This document shows, in pieces, positions 55,740-64,000 of a stretch of 64,000 bases of DNA. A model generated the notes under the pieces. It did no database searches and was not told where the DNA came from. It was given only the letters and a program-made list of their open reading frames with translations. This stretch comes from Sulfitobacter sp. 20_GPM-1509m (lineage in GTDB: Bacteria; Pseudomonadota; Alphaproteobacteria; Rhodobacterales; Rhodobacteraceae), in contig NZ_JIBC01000007.1 of assembly GCF_000620505.1 (NCBI RefSeq), positions 310,001 to 374,000 on the forward strand. The letters are read 5' to 3'. A program made the position numbers and the translations under genes. Every line of letters starts with the position of its first letter. The first letter of the stretch is position 1.

Positions 55740-57280
55740 ACCATTGGATCGCTGCACCCATTATCCTGCCCGCCCTTGTCGCACCCTTCATCGTGCTGGC
55801 GGCACGCTACCACATCGGCATCCAGCGGGTGCTGTCCGTGGCGGGCGTTCTTGGGCTGATCGCCGTTGCCTTCGGCCTGGCGCTTCAGGCTTTTGACGGC
55901 ACCATCACACTCTATCAGATGAGCGACTGGTCCGCCCCCTTTGGCATTGTGCTGGTCGCTGACCGCCTGTCGACCATGATGGTTCTGCTGACGGCGGTCC
56001 TGGCGCTGTTTGTGCTGCTTTATGCCATCGGATCGGGCTGGGACAATCGCGGCTGGCACTTTCACGCACTGTACCAGTTCCAGCTGATGGGCATCATGGG
56101 CGCGTTCCTGACGGGCGACCTGTTCAACCTGTTCGTGTTTTTCGAGGTTCTGCTGATCGCATCCTACGGGCTGATGATCCACGCGGGCGGCAATGCGCGA
56201 CTGAAAGCAGGTGTGCAATATGTGCTGTTCAACCTCATCGGCTCGACCCTGTTCCTGTTCGCCTTGGGGTCGATCTATGCCGAGACAGGCACGCTGAACA
56301 TGGCCGATCTGGCAAACCGCGTGGCGCAAATCGGCCCCGAGGCGACGGTCGGCATTCGGGTCGCTGCCGTGCTGCTGTTGCTGGTCTTTGCGATCAAGGC
56401 GGCGGTGGTGCCGTTGCACTTCTGGCTGCCATCCAGCTATGCCGAAGCGCCTGCCCCCGTGGCCGCGCTGTTCGCGATCATGACCAAGGTGGGCGCCTAT
56501 GCGATCATCCGCGTCTATACGATGATCTTTCCGCCTGATCTGGCGGCGACGGCGGGATTGCATGGCTATTGGCTGATGCCCGCGGCACTGGTGTCGCTGG
56601 CCATCGGGATGACCGGCGTGCTTGCGGCCAAACGTCTGGACCGGCTTGTGGCGTTTTCGGTGATCGGGTCGATGGGTATGGTGATGGTGTCGATTGCGCT
56701 GTTCACCCCCGCCGGTATCGCGGCGGCGTTGTACTATATCGTGCATTCGACGCTGGCCGGTGCCGCGCTGTTCCTGATCGCTGACCTTGTCCGCACGGGG
56801 CGGGGCAGTCTGACGCTGACACCGCAGCCTGTTCTTGCGGGCAATGCGCTGACAGCCGCGATGTTCTTTGTCGGGGCCATTGCGATGGCCGGACTGCCGC
56901 CGCTGTCGGGTTTTCTGGGCAAGCTGCTGGTGCTGAATGCCAGCTATGACAGCCCCCAGATGGTCTGGATCTGGGCGGTCGTGCTTGGCTCGAGCCTGAT
57001 CAGCATCGTCGGGTTCTCGCGCGCAGGCAGCATTCTGTTCTGGAAGGCCCATTCCGTCACACCCGAAGAAGATGCCGAAGCGCTGGCCCGACCGCATGCC
57101 CTGTCTTATGTGGCGGTTGGCGGGCTGGTGACGCTGCTGATCGCGCATACTGTCTTTGCAGGGCCCGTGCACAGCTACACCACCACGATGGCCGCACAGC
57201 TGTTCGCGCCGCAGCCGTATATCTCGACGGTGGTGGACACACCCGGCAAGTTGAGCATCCCCAAAACGGGAGACCACTGA
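55736..57280 (+). CDS. mrpD: Mrp antiporter subunit D
   Basis: The 514-residue subunit is NuoN/NuoM-like with about 14 membrane helices. Conserved charged residues are seen in LFVFFEVLLIASYGLM (helix Glu) and FAIKAAVVPLHFWLPSSYAEAPAPVAALFAIMTKVGAYA (Lys and His region). It is followed one base later by mrpE. Confidence 0.95.
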   Translation: MNHWIAAPIILPALVAPFIVLAARYHIGIQRVLSVAGVLGLIAVAFGLALQAFDGTITLYQMSDWSAPFGIVLVADRLSTMMVLLTAVLALFVLLYAIGSGWDNRGWHFHALYQFQLMGIMGAFLTGDLFNLFVFFEVLLIASYGLMIHAGGNARLKAGVQYVLFNLIGSTLFLFALGSIYAETGTLNMADLANRVAQIGPEATVGIRVAAVLLLLVFAIKAAVVPLHFWLPSSYAEAPAPVAALFAIMTKVGAYAIIRVYTMIFPPDLAATAGLHGYWLMPAALVSLAIGMTGVLAAKRLDRLVAFSVIGSMGMVMVSIALFTPAGIAAALYYIVHSTLAGAALFLIADLVRTGRGSLTLTPQPVLAGNALTAAMFFVGAIAMAGLPPLSGFLGKLLVLNASYDSPQMVWIWAVVLGSSLISIVGFSRAGSILFWKAHSVTPEEDAEALARPHALSYVAVGGLVTLLIAHTVFAGPVHSYTTTMAAQLFAPQPYISTVVDTPGKLSIPKTGDH

Positions 57281-57281
57281 T

Positions 57282-57782
57282 ATGACCCGCTTCTATAACT
57301 GGCTTTTGCCGCACCCGCTTTTGACGCTGCTGCTGGCGGTTGTCTGGACCCTGCTGCAAAATGACGTTTCCGCAGGAATGGTGGTGTTCGGCGTTATCCT
57401 GGGGATCATAATCCCGCGAATGACCTCGATCTGGTGGCCAGACCTGCCCAAGGGTTTTCACATCGGCAAGATGTTCAGCTATTGCCTGATCGTGATGTGG
57501 GACATTCTGGTGGCCAACATCCAGGTCGCATGGATCGTTCTTTCGGTTCCCAACGCCAAGCTCAAGCCTGCGTGGATTGCGGTCCCGCTGAAACTGCGCC
57601 AACCCGAGGCGATTACCCTGCTTGCAGGGACGATCACCCTGACCCCCGGAACCGTATCCTGCGACCTGTCCAACGAAGGCCACAGCCTGCTGGTACATGT
57701 GCTGCACACCGATGACCCCGACGCCGTTCTGGAAGACATCAAAACCCGCTACGAACGCCGGCTGGAGGAGATTTTTGTATGA
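57282..57782 (+). CDS. mrpE: Mrp antiporter subunit E
   Basis: The 166-residue subunit has two or three membrane segments at the N-terminus and the soluble MrpE domain with LTPGTVSCDLSNEGHSLLVHVLHTDDP. It overlaps mrpF by four bases. Confidence 0.94.
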   Translation: MTRFYNWLLPHPLLTLLLAVVWTLLQNDVSAGMVVFGVILGIIIPRMTSIWWPDLPKGFHIGKMFSYCLIVMWDILVANIQVAWIVLSVPNAKLKPAWIAVPLKLRQPEAITLLAGTITLTPGTVSCDLSNEGHSLLVHVLHTDDPDAVLEDIKTRYERRLEEIFV

Positions 57783-58066
57783 TTGCTGCTGCTGATTTAC
57801 TGAATATTGCGCTGATGGTCACCTTTGTGACACTGGCCTTGGGGCAGATCCTGTCAATGGTGCGGCTGGTGATCGGCCCGACCCCGGCGGACCGTATTCT
57901 GGCGCTCGACACGATGGTTATCAACGCATTGGGATTGGTCGTTTTGCTGGGCATCTATCAAGGTGTGCAGATTTACTTTGAGGTCGCGTTGCTGATTGCG
58001 ATGCTGGGTTTTGTCTCGACCGTGGCACTTGCACGGTTCATTTTGCGGGGGGACATCATCGAATGA
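57779..58066 (+). CDS. mrpF: Mrp antiporter subunit F
   Basis: The 95-residue subunit has three membrane segments and the MrpF core RLVIGPTPADRILALDTM. It overlaps mrpG by four bases. Confidence 0.94.
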   Translation: MIAAADLLNIALMVTFVTLALGQILSMVRLVIGPTPADRILALDTMVINALGLVVLLGIYQGVQIYFEVALLIAMLGFVSTVALARFILRGDIIE

Positions 58067-58452
58067 GCTTCGAGATTATCGGTACATATGCAGTGGCGCT
58101 GCTCCTGCTGATCGGGGCGGGATTTGTTATCGTCGGTGTCATCGGTCTGCTGAAGTTCAATGACCCGATGACGCGTCTGCACGCCCCGACAAAAGTGGGT
58201 ACAGTCGGCATTGGCGCATTGCTTTTGGCGTCGATGCTCTATTCCTTCGTGCAGGGTGAAGGATCCCTGCACGAGATGCTGATCATGGCGTTCCTGTTCG
58301 TGACCGCCCCGATTTCTGCGCATTTCATCGCAAAGGTGAGCATTCACATGCGGACATGCGAAACTCCGCCGGCCCCGCCGCAAGATACGACATGGTCGAC
58401 ACTGGACGTCGCGGAAGAAGACCGCGAGATCGCGCCGCAAGAGCAAGGCTGA
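58063..58452 (+). CDS. mrpG: Mrp antiporter subunit G
   Basis: The 129-residue subunit has three membrane segments and the MrpG pattern GVIGLLKFNDPMTRLHAPTKVGTVG, with PISAHFIAKV in the last helix. The C-terminal 30 residues are acidic and soluble. It is the last gene of the operon. Confidence 0.94.
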   Translation: MSFEIIGTYAVALLLLIGAGFVIVGVIGLLKFNDPMTRLHAPTKVGTVGIGALLLASMLYSFVQGEGSLHEMLIMAFLFVTAPISAHFIAKVSIHMRTCETPPAPPQDTTWSTLDVAEEDREIAPQEQG

Positions 58453-58492
58453 CCGGCTGCAGCGCGTAGACCCAGTACACGGGCCTGTAGCA

Positions 58493-58511
58493 GCAGGCGA
58501 TCTTCGCCTGC
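58493..58511. other. Short hairpin downstream of mrpG
   Basis: An 8-bp perfect stem (58493-58500 with 58504-58511) with a 3-base loop lies 40 bases after the mrpG stop. There is no T-run. It may mark the mRNA 3' end. I see nothing else between mrpG and the tRNA gene. Confidence 0.4.
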
Positions 58512-58681
58512 CATCTGTTGTGTTCCGCGCCAGCCTTTCTGGTGTCGCGCACGATACGCGACCAGCAAATCAAATCGGCATGCTGTCCGGGTGAAAACCA
58601 AGAACGAGAACGGGTAACCGCGTTCGAAAACTTCCCAAACCAGCGGAAGAAACCGATGAAACCAACGTTAAAAGGTGAAGA

Positions 58682-58758
<77 letters not shown>

Positions 58759-58829
58759 ACTAGGGGGCGGTATAGCTTTGAGGGTGCGGGGCTGCAATTG
58801 TTAAATCGCCCCGATGGTGCAGTTGTTTG

Positions 58830-58879
58830 CCCGGGACGCCCAAGGGGGCCAGCCCCCCGCCCTGCGGGCGTCCCCCGGG
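58830..58879. repeat. Nested palindromic (REP-like) element
   Basis: An outer imperfect stem pairs CCCGGGACGCCC (58830-58841) with 58866-58879, which has two extra C. Inside it GGGGGC (58844-58849) pairs with GCCCCC (58852-58857). The element lies 27 bases past the sufS stop. Similar GC palindromes recur between genes in Rhodobacteraceae; this is the only copy in the window. It may also serve as the suf operon terminator. Confidence 0.6.
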
Positions 58880-58906
58880 ATATTTATCGCCAAAAGAAGT
58901 TTACGG

Positions 58907-60133
58907 TCAGGCGAAGAGGTCGTGGGCCAGTTCCAAGGCATCGACCAGCGCGTCGACCTCTTGGGTGGTGTTGTACATGCCAAAGGACGCGCGGCAGGTA
59001 GCGGTCAGGCCAAGGTGTTCCATCAGCGGCCCCGCGCAATGGTGGCCCGCGCGCACGGCAACGCCCTTTTTGTCGAGAATCGTCGACACGTCATGGGCAT
59101 GGGCTGCGCCATCCAGGGTAAAGCTGAAGATCGCGCCCTTGTCCGGTGTGGTGCCCTGCACTTGCAGCCAGTTCAGACCGCCAAGACGCTGCACCGCGTA
59201 ATCGCGCAAGGTCGCCTCGTGGTCGGCAATCGCCTGCATTCCGTGACCCATCATGTAATCCAGCGCAACGCCAAGGCCGATCATCTGAACGATGCCCGGC
59301 GTGCCGGCCTCGAACTTCATCGGCGGATCGTTGTAGGTCACCGTATCCTTGGTCACCTCGCGGATCATGTCGCCGCCGCCCATGAAAGGCTGCATCTCCC
59401 GCATCCGGTCTGGGTGCACATAGATCGCGCCCGAGCTGGAGGGACCATACAGCTTGTGACCGGTGATTGCGTAGAAATCGACGCCCAGGTCCTGCACGTC
59501 CACCGGCATGTGTACGGCGGCCTGGCTGCCGTCGACCAGCACCGGCACGCCCTTGGCATGGGCACCGGCACAGATCGTTTTGACGTCCACATGGGTGCCC
59601 AGAACGTTGGACATATGCGTGACGGCGACCAGTTTTGTCTTGGGGCCGATGGCGTCAATCACCGCCTGCGGGTCCAGCGCACCGGTGCTGTCCACATCGA
59701 CCCATTTCAGCACCACGCCCTGCCGTTCGCGCAGGAAATGCCAGGGCACGATGTTCGCGTGATGCTCCATGACGCTCAGCACGATCTCGTCGCCCGCCTG
59801 CAGGCGCGGCATGGCCCAACTGTAGGCAACCATGTTGATCCCCGCGGTGGTGCCCGAGTTGAAGATGATGTTATCTTCGGAGCCCGCATTCAGGAACCGC
59901 GCGATGGTGCCGCGCACTGCCTCGTATTTGTCGGTGGCCAGGTTCGACAGGTAATGCAGCCCGCGGTGCACGTTGGCATATTCGTGGGAATAGGCCTGGG
60001 TGATCGCGTCGATCACCACCTGCGGCTTTTGCGCCGACGCGCCGTTGTCGAGATAAACCAGCGGCTTGCCGTTCACCTCACGCGACAGGATCGGAAAGTC
60101 GGCCCGAATTTTTGCAACATCATACATTGGCAT
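58907..60133 (-). CDS. sufS: Cysteine desulfurase SufS
   Basis: SufS takes sulfur from cysteine as a persulfide for Fe-S cluster assembly. The 408 residues have the PLP-binding K227 in ITGHKLYGPSSSG and the catalytic C366 in RAGHHCAGPLM, the SufS (group II) pattern, plus RGLHYLSNLATDKYE. The start is either ATG 60133 or ATG 60127 (MYDVAKIRADFP); both overlap the upstream YIP1 gene by 8-14 bases. It is the last gene of the suf operon in view. Confidence 0.95.
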   Translation of the reverse strand: MPMYDVAKIRADFPILSREVNGKPLVYLDNGASAQKPQVVIDAITQAYSHEYANVHRGLHYLSNLATDKYEAVRGTIARFLNAGSEDNIIFNSGTTAGINMVAYSWAMPRLQAGDEIVLSVMEHHANIVPWHFLRERQGVVLKWVDVDSTGALDPQAVIDAIGPKTKLVAVTHMSNVLGTHVDVKTICAGAHAKGVPVLVDGSQAAVHMPVDVQDLGVDFYAITGHKLYGPSSSGAIYVHPDRMREMQPFMGGGDMIREVTKDTVTYNDPPMKFEAGTPGIVQMIGLGVALDYMMGHGMQAIADHEATLRDYAVQRLGGLNWLQVQGTTPDKGAIFSFTLDGAAHAHDVSTILDKKGVAVRAGHHCAGPLMEHLGLTATCRASFGMYNTTQEVDALVDALELAHDLFA

Positions 60134-60716
60134 CCAGCCCCCAAACGCCCAGCCCCGTCACGGCCAGCAAAACAATTATCCCGAAGGCAAGACCGATCAT
60201 CAGGGCGACCATCAGCCCAAAGGCCTTCCACGCGGACGAAAAGGACAAGGCCTGTGCAATGAAATTGGCCATGACCCACAGTCCTATGAACATGACCACC
60301 ATTGCGAACATGCCGGCCAATGCGGGCGAGATCAGCGCAAGCACGACCACCGCGGCCTGTGCCGCCGCGCGCAGGGCTTGCAACCATGTCAGCACGATGG
60401 CGACGTCTTCCAGCTCACCCTGCCCGCCGACTGCCCGACCGGCCCACAGCAGCGCGTGAACCGTCACCACCATTCCGCCTGCCAGCAGGATGAACAGCAT
60501 CAGCGGGTTCATCATGATCGACGGCAACGGAACCGGCGACGGGAACAGCAGCTCGGCCACACCGGCAAGAATCGCGTTACAGCAACTGACCAACGCCAGC
60601 GCCGTCCAGATCACGCCGCGAGGCAGTTGCCAGTTGATCAGCTGTGCCGCCGCCGCGCGCGGGTTGCGCAAGGTGAGCACCGCCAGCCCGCCCCAATCGG
60701 TATTTCCCAAGGTCAT
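60120..60716 (-). CDS. YIP1-family-like membrane protein in the suf operon
   Basis: The 198-residue protein (start MTLGNTDWGG at 60716; the frame is open to 60986 but that part is the shadow of the next gene) has five hydrophobic segments from about residue 38 on and an N-terminal soluble stretch with TLRNPRAAAAQLINWQLPRGV, the typical opening of YIP1-domain proteins. Function is unknown. It overlaps sufS and the next gene by four bases, so it is translated with the suf genes. Confidence 0.75.
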   Translation of the reverse strand: MTLGNTDWGGLAVLTLRNPRAAAAQLINWQLPRGVIWTALALVSCCNAILAGVAELLFPSPVPLPSIMMNPLMLFILLAGGMVVTVHALLWAGRAVGGQGELEDVAIVLTWLQALRAAAQAAVVVLALISPALAGMFAMVVMFIGLWVMANFIAQALSFSSAWKAFGLMVALMIGLAFGIIVLLAVTGLGVWGLDANV

Positions 60717-61198
60717 GCCTGTGCCCTTTCCTGAGCAAGCGAACCGCCGATCCAGAACCAGCCAAACACCGTCAGCCAGACCACACCCACCGAAGTCAGC
60801 GCCGGACCGACACCGATAAAGCCCGCGACCAGACCGTGCAGCAGGATCAGCGGGCTGGAAGCCAGAACCGCCCAGAACAGCGCCAGCCGCGCGCCATATC
60901 CGGTGCCGCGCCCGCCCAGCACGCGGCCCAGAAGCCGCGCGAGGAAGGCCAGCACATAGAGCACCAGCGGCATGATGAAGATCCACGCCAGCAGCGTGCC
61001 CCCCATCAGCATCTGGAAATCCTGCCCCGTCAGATGCGCCTCGCGCGACAGACGCGGCAGTTGCGCGACAAAGACGATCAGACAGCCTGCCATCACATAG
61101 ACCAGCGCACGATCCTCACGCGGCCCCTGCGCCAGCAGCCTGCGGATCACCGCAGCCGGCCCGCGGTAAGTGGCCACGATGTCGGTTGTGACCGCCAT
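60713..61198 (-). CDS. Second YIP1-like membrane protein in the suf operon
   Basis: The 161-residue protein has four hydrophobic segments and the N-terminal pattern TYRGPAAVIRRLLAQGPREDRALVYVMAGC, similar to the bacterial YIP1 group. It overlaps sufD by one base and the following YIP1 gene by four. Such pairs recur in Rhodobacteraceae suf operons as far as I know, but no role in cluster assembly is established. Confidence 0.72.
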   Translation of the reverse strand: MAVTTDIVATYRGPAAVIRRLLAQGPREDRALVYVMAGCLIVFVAQLPRLSREAHLTGQDFQMLMGGTLLAWIFIMPLVLYVLAFLARLLGRVLGGRGTGYGARLALFWAVLASSPLILLHGLVAGFIGVGPALTSVGVVWLTVFGWFWIGGSLAQERAQA

Positions 61199-62481
61199 CA
61201 GCTGCGGTGACGCTCGAGCCAGCCCGACATGCGGGTCTCGATGTCGGCGCGCAGATCTTCGTTCTCGATCTCCTGCACGGCTTCGGCAAGAAATGCCAAG
61301 GTCAGCAGGTTGGTGGCGGCCTCTTCCGGCACACCGCGCGAACGCAGATAAAACAACGCCTCTTCGTCGATCGCGCCCGAGGTCGAACCGTGCGAGCAGG
61401 CCACGTCATCGGCATAGATCTCAAGCTCGGGCTTGGCCAGGAACTGGCTGTCGCCGTCCAGCAGCAGCGACTGGCTGATCTGGTAGCCGTCGGTTTTCTG
61501 GGCGCCGGCCTTGACCAGGATCTTGCCCTGGAACACGCCGGTGGCGCCATTGCGCAGCACCTTTTTGAACACCTGACGGCTTTCGCAGTTCACCGCGTCA
61601 TGGGTCACGAACACCGTGTCGTCATGGTGGAAATCACCGTCACCGACACAGGCACCGGCCACATGCGCCACCGCGTCGTCGCCGGTCAGTTCCAGCACAC
61701 ATTCATTGCGGGTCAGCTTGCCATTGGCGGTCAGGGTGAAGGATTTGAACGTGCTTTCGGTGCCCAGTCGCGCAAACACATGGGTTGCGGCCACGCGCTG
61801 GTGATCGCGCCCCTGGGTGCGGACGTGGTGGAAGGCCGCCGTATCGGCCACGTCCACTTCCATCACCGTGCCCAGACGCGCCGCCGCCGGACCGCTTTCC
61901 AGCAGGGTCAGCGATGCGCCCTGCTCCAGCTTGATCACGTGGTGCAGCATCACGTCGGCATTGTCGCTCGTGCGGTTATAGATCACGTTCACCGGCTTGG
62001 ACGGGTTGCCCGTCACGCGGATCAGCAAACCGTCAGTGGCATAGGCCGTGACCAGCGCCGCAAGAGGCCGCGCCACGGGGGTTTGCCCTGCGGTCTCCAA
62101 CGTACCGTGCAGCGATTGTGCCCAGTGGATGTCGGCGGAGGTATCCGCCAGACGGCTGATCTCGACCCCTTCAAGCGCCAGATCGTCCGAGGCATCGGCG
62201 TCGAACACGCCGTCCACGAACACCGCGCGCAGGCACGGCTGGCCGTCCATCAACGGCGCTTCGTCGTTGTTCACGACCTCGGCTGTGGCGGCTGTCGCCT
62301 GCACCAGCGCATCGGGGCGCGTGAATTTCCAATACTCGTCACGACGGCCCGGCATGCCCATGGCCCGAAGGCGCGCCTGCGCATCGGCGCGCGACGCCGC
62401 CGACCAACCGGCCTGCGGCAGGGTCAGCGTGTCGATCCGCGCCTCGGTCTCGGCAGTGTTGATCTGTTTCTTGACCGCCAT
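61198..62481 (-). CDS. sufD: Fe-S cluster assembly protein SufD
   Basis: SufD is a scaffold component with SufB and SufC. The 427 residues have a helical N-terminal domain (RREYWKFTRPDAL) and the right-handed beta-helix core with VTHDAVNCESRQVFKKVLRNGATGVFQGKILVKAGAQKTDGYQ. The C-terminal region CSHGSTSGAIDEEALFYLRSRGV contains the conserved Cys-x-His. It overlaps sufC by one base. Confidence 0.95.
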   Translation of the reverse strand: MAVKKQINTAETEARIDTLTLPQAGWSAASRADAQARLRAMGMPGRRDEYWKFTRPDALVQATAATAEVVNNDEAPLMDGQPCLRAVFVDGVFDADASDDLALEGVEISRLADTSADIHWAQSLHGTLETAGQTPVARPLAALVTAYATDGLLIRVTGNPSKPVNVIYNRTSDNADVMLHHVIKLEQGASLTLLESGPAAARLGTVMEVDVADTAAFHHVRTQGRDHQRVAATHVFARLGTESTFKSFTLTANGKLTRNECVLELTGDDAVAHVAGACVGDGDFHHDDTVFVTHDAVNCESRQVFKKVLRNGATGVFQGKILVKAGAQKTDGYQISQSLLLDGDSQFLAKPELEIYADDVACSHGSTSGAIDEEALFYLRSRGVPEEAATNLLTLAFLAEAVQEIENEDLRADIETRMSGWLERHRS

Positions 62482-63236
62482 TACACCACCTCGGACAGGA
62501 TATCTGCGTAGCCGTTGTTCTCGACTTCCAGTGCCAGCTCGGGGCCGCCTGTTTTAATGATCCGACCGTCGGCCATGATGTGCACCACGTCGGGTTTGAT
62601 GTGGTCCAGCAGGCGCTGGTAGTGGGTGATCACAAGGAACCCGCGCCCTTCGTCACGCAGGGCGTTCACGCCTTCGGACACCAGTTTCATCGCATCCACG
62701 TCCAGACCGGAATCCGTTTCGTCCAAGATGCACATCTTGGGTTCCAGCATCGCCATCTGCAGGATTTCGTTGCGCTTTTTCTCGCCGCCCGAGAAACCGA
62801 CGTTGACGGGGCGTTTCAGCATGTCGGCGTCGATCTTCAGCGTCTTCGCCTTTTCGCGGATCACTTTCAGGAACTCGGCCGCGCTCATTTCCTCTTCGCC
62901 GCGTGCCTTGCGCTGTGCGTTCACAGCGGTGCGCAGGAAGGTCATGTTGCCGACGCCGGGGATTTCGACAGGATACTGGAAGGCCAGGAAAAGACCGGCG
63001 GCGGCGCGTTCTTCGGGTTCGATATCCAACAGGTCAACGTCGCCCAGATGCGCGGTGCCTTCGGTGACTTCGTATCCGGGACGACCCGCCAGAACATAGG
63101 ACAGCGTGGATTTTCCCGAGCCGTTCGGGCCCATGATCGCATGAACCTTGCCCGGCTCGACCTCAAGGTTCACACCTTTCAGGATCTGTTTGTCTTCTTC
63201 TTCAAGTTGCACGTGCAAGTTATTGATTTTCAACAT
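62481..63236 (-). CDS. sufC: Fe-S assembly ATPase SufC
   Basis: SufC is the ABC-type ATPase of the SufBCD scaffold. The 251 residues (start MLKINNLHVQ, 63236; MKKETD at 63254 is an alternative) have Walker A GPNGSGKST, signature SGGEKKRNEI and Walker B CILDETDSGLDVD, where ETDSGLD is diagnostic of SufC. It overlaps sufD by one base. Confidence 0.95.
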   Translation of the reverse strand: MLKINNLHVQLEEEDKQILKGVNLEVEPGKVHAIMGPNGSGKSTLSYVLAGRPGYEVTEGTAHLGDVDLLDIEPEERAAAGLFLAFQYPVEIPGVGNMTFLRTAVNAQRKARGEEEMSAAEFLKVIREKAKTLKIDADMLKRPVNVGFSGGEKKRNEILQMAMLEPKMCILDETDSGLDVDAMKLVSEGVNALRDEGRGFLVITHYQRLLDHIKPDVVHIMADGRIIKTGGPELALEVENNGYADILSEVV

Positions 63237-63263
63237 ATCAGTCTCTTTCTTCATCTCGGGGCG

Positions 63264-64000
63264 TCAGGCTGACGCCATATGCGGTGCGGCACGCAACGGT
63301 GCCGGGAATGTGGTTTTCAATGCGGCGCGGGCGCGGGCGATGCCCTGCGCATAGGCCTGCGGTGGCTGGGCAGAGGCGCGGTCAAAGCCTGCAATATCAC
63401 CCATGACGACGGGCGCAATCAGGCTGCGGCCCACGCCGGCGGCATAGTCGTGGTATTTCAGATGGCCCTGCCCTGTGGGCGCGACCCAGGTGTTCGGCAC
63501 GCCGTAGGCATCGGCCACGATCAACCCGTGCAGCGACGAGGCAAAGACATGCGCGCAAGAGGCAATCTGGCGGCACACGTCGCTGGCATCGCCACGCGGG
63601 TCGATCAGGAGATAGCGCGGATCATCGGACAGCAGCCCTGCCAGGGCCGCATCATCCACCAACGTGTGATGTGGCACGATCCCGATGCGGTCGCTGCGTT
63701 CGGGCACATCTGTGATCACTTCGGAAATCAGCAGACCGGGATCGCCAAAGCTGTCGGTCTCTATCTGCAACAGCGCGGCCGAGATCGGCCCGCGCACCGC
63801 AGCAATCTGCACATGCGGCAGGAAATCGCGGTTCACCGGCGCCAGCATACCGCTGCCCCAGATCCACGGCTTCACGCCGTCTGCCCGCGCCTCCTGATGC
63901 GCGCGGCGTGCCACCTGGATGATCGAGCCGATGGCAAACAGATCCGCCTTGCCCGCAGCCACATGGGTCACGGGGCGGCCCGACACATGGGCCACCACCA
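63264..64000 (-). CDS. Polysaccharide pyruvyl transferase-like protein (5' end outside window)
   Basis: The 245 codons in view resemble the C-terminal two thirds of CsaB/WcaK-type pyruvyl transferases: IWGSGM, AAVRGPISAALLQIETDSFGDPGLL and ASSLHGLIVADAYGVPNTWV, with HxGL-like catalytic-region residues. The usual N-terminal NFGD motif is missing, so the gene almost certainly starts beyond 64000; a GTG at 63998 is in frame but is probably internal. It ends 28 bases before the sufC start and is on the same strand, so it seems to lie within the suf operon. Confidence 0.75.
   Translation of the reverse strand, partial: VVAHVSGRPVTHVAAGKADLFAIGSIIQVARRAHQEARADGVKPWIWGSGMLAPVNRDFLPHVQIAAVRGPISAALLQIETDSFGDPGLLISEVITDVPERSDRIGIVPHHTLVDDAALAGLLSDDPRYLLIDPRGDASDVCRQIASCAHVFASSLHGLIVADAYGVPNTWVAPTGQGHLKYHDYAAGVGRSLIAPVVMGDIAGFDRASAQPPQAYAQGIARARAALKTTFPAPLRAAPHMASA

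Noticed and set aside
60717-60986. N-terminal extension of the first YIP1-like gene
   Set aside because: The sequence is a shadow of the preceding gene; MTLGNTDWGG at 60716 gives the usual four-base overlap.

Overview
The window looks like chromosome from a marine alphaproteobacterium of the Rhodobacteraceae (Roseobacter group). This rests on high GC content, tightly packed operons with 1-4 base overlaps, several oligopeptide and amino-acid ABC transporters, a class II DAHP synthase, an IalB-type periplasmic protein, a GlxA-type AraC regulator, a fused MrpAB antiporter and a suf operon carrying YIP1-like membrane proteins. I see no rRNA, phage, insertion sequence or CRISPR array. One tRNA gene (Arg, anticodon CCG) is present.

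Layout. 1-6934 (minus strand) is the phosphate regulon: phoR, then pstS behind a three-repeat Pho box, a terminator inside the operon, pstC-pstA-pstB and phoU, which runs off the left edge. phoR is the last gene of a run yicC-gmk-gamma carbonic anhydrase-PLP enzyme-phoR (10230 to 5852). 10438-14911 holds a PAS-domain protein with a CtrA-like site upstream, class II DAHP synthase, a GlxA/AraC regulator and a PQQ-type sugar dehydrogenase. 15106-20418 is a complete branched-chain amino-acid transporter (SBP, livG, livF, livH, livM). 20596-24187 has a DMT transporter, a YjgR ATPase, an intergenic stretch with a good small-RNA candidate, and an IalB-like protein. 24262-29401 is envelope biogenesis: a ketoacyl-ACP synthase, an acyl carrier protein, LpxD, an L,D-transpeptidase and a divergent YcbK-type peptidase.

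29606-36345 is a peptide-type ABC transporter operon with two phosphatase-like enzymes (HAD and metallophosphoesterase) and a divergent LysR gene. tex follows (37374-39701).

39927-52155 is the most interesting block. A minus-strand operon encodes an RpiR regulator, a five-gene oligopeptide importer, an M81 (MlrC-like) metallohydrolase, and DavA- and DavB-like enzymes (amidase and amino-acid 2-monooxygenase). Divergently transcribed are an N-succinylamino-acid racemase-type enolase and a GNAT acyltransferase. Together these could import D-amino acids or D-residue peptides, convert D- to L-amino acids by succinylation, racemisation and desuccinylation, and degrade the product (lysine by homology) through 5-aminovaleramide to 5-aminovalerate. 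The enzyme families are recognisable; the combined pathway is inference.

52499-58452 is a six-gene group-2 Mrp cation/proton antiporter operon (mrpAB fused, then C-G). After the tRNA and a palindromic REP-like element, 58907-64000 holds part of a suf Fe-S assembly operon (sufC, sufD, two YIP1-like proteins, sufS), with a polysaccharide pyruvyl transferase-like gene upstream that continues past the right edge.
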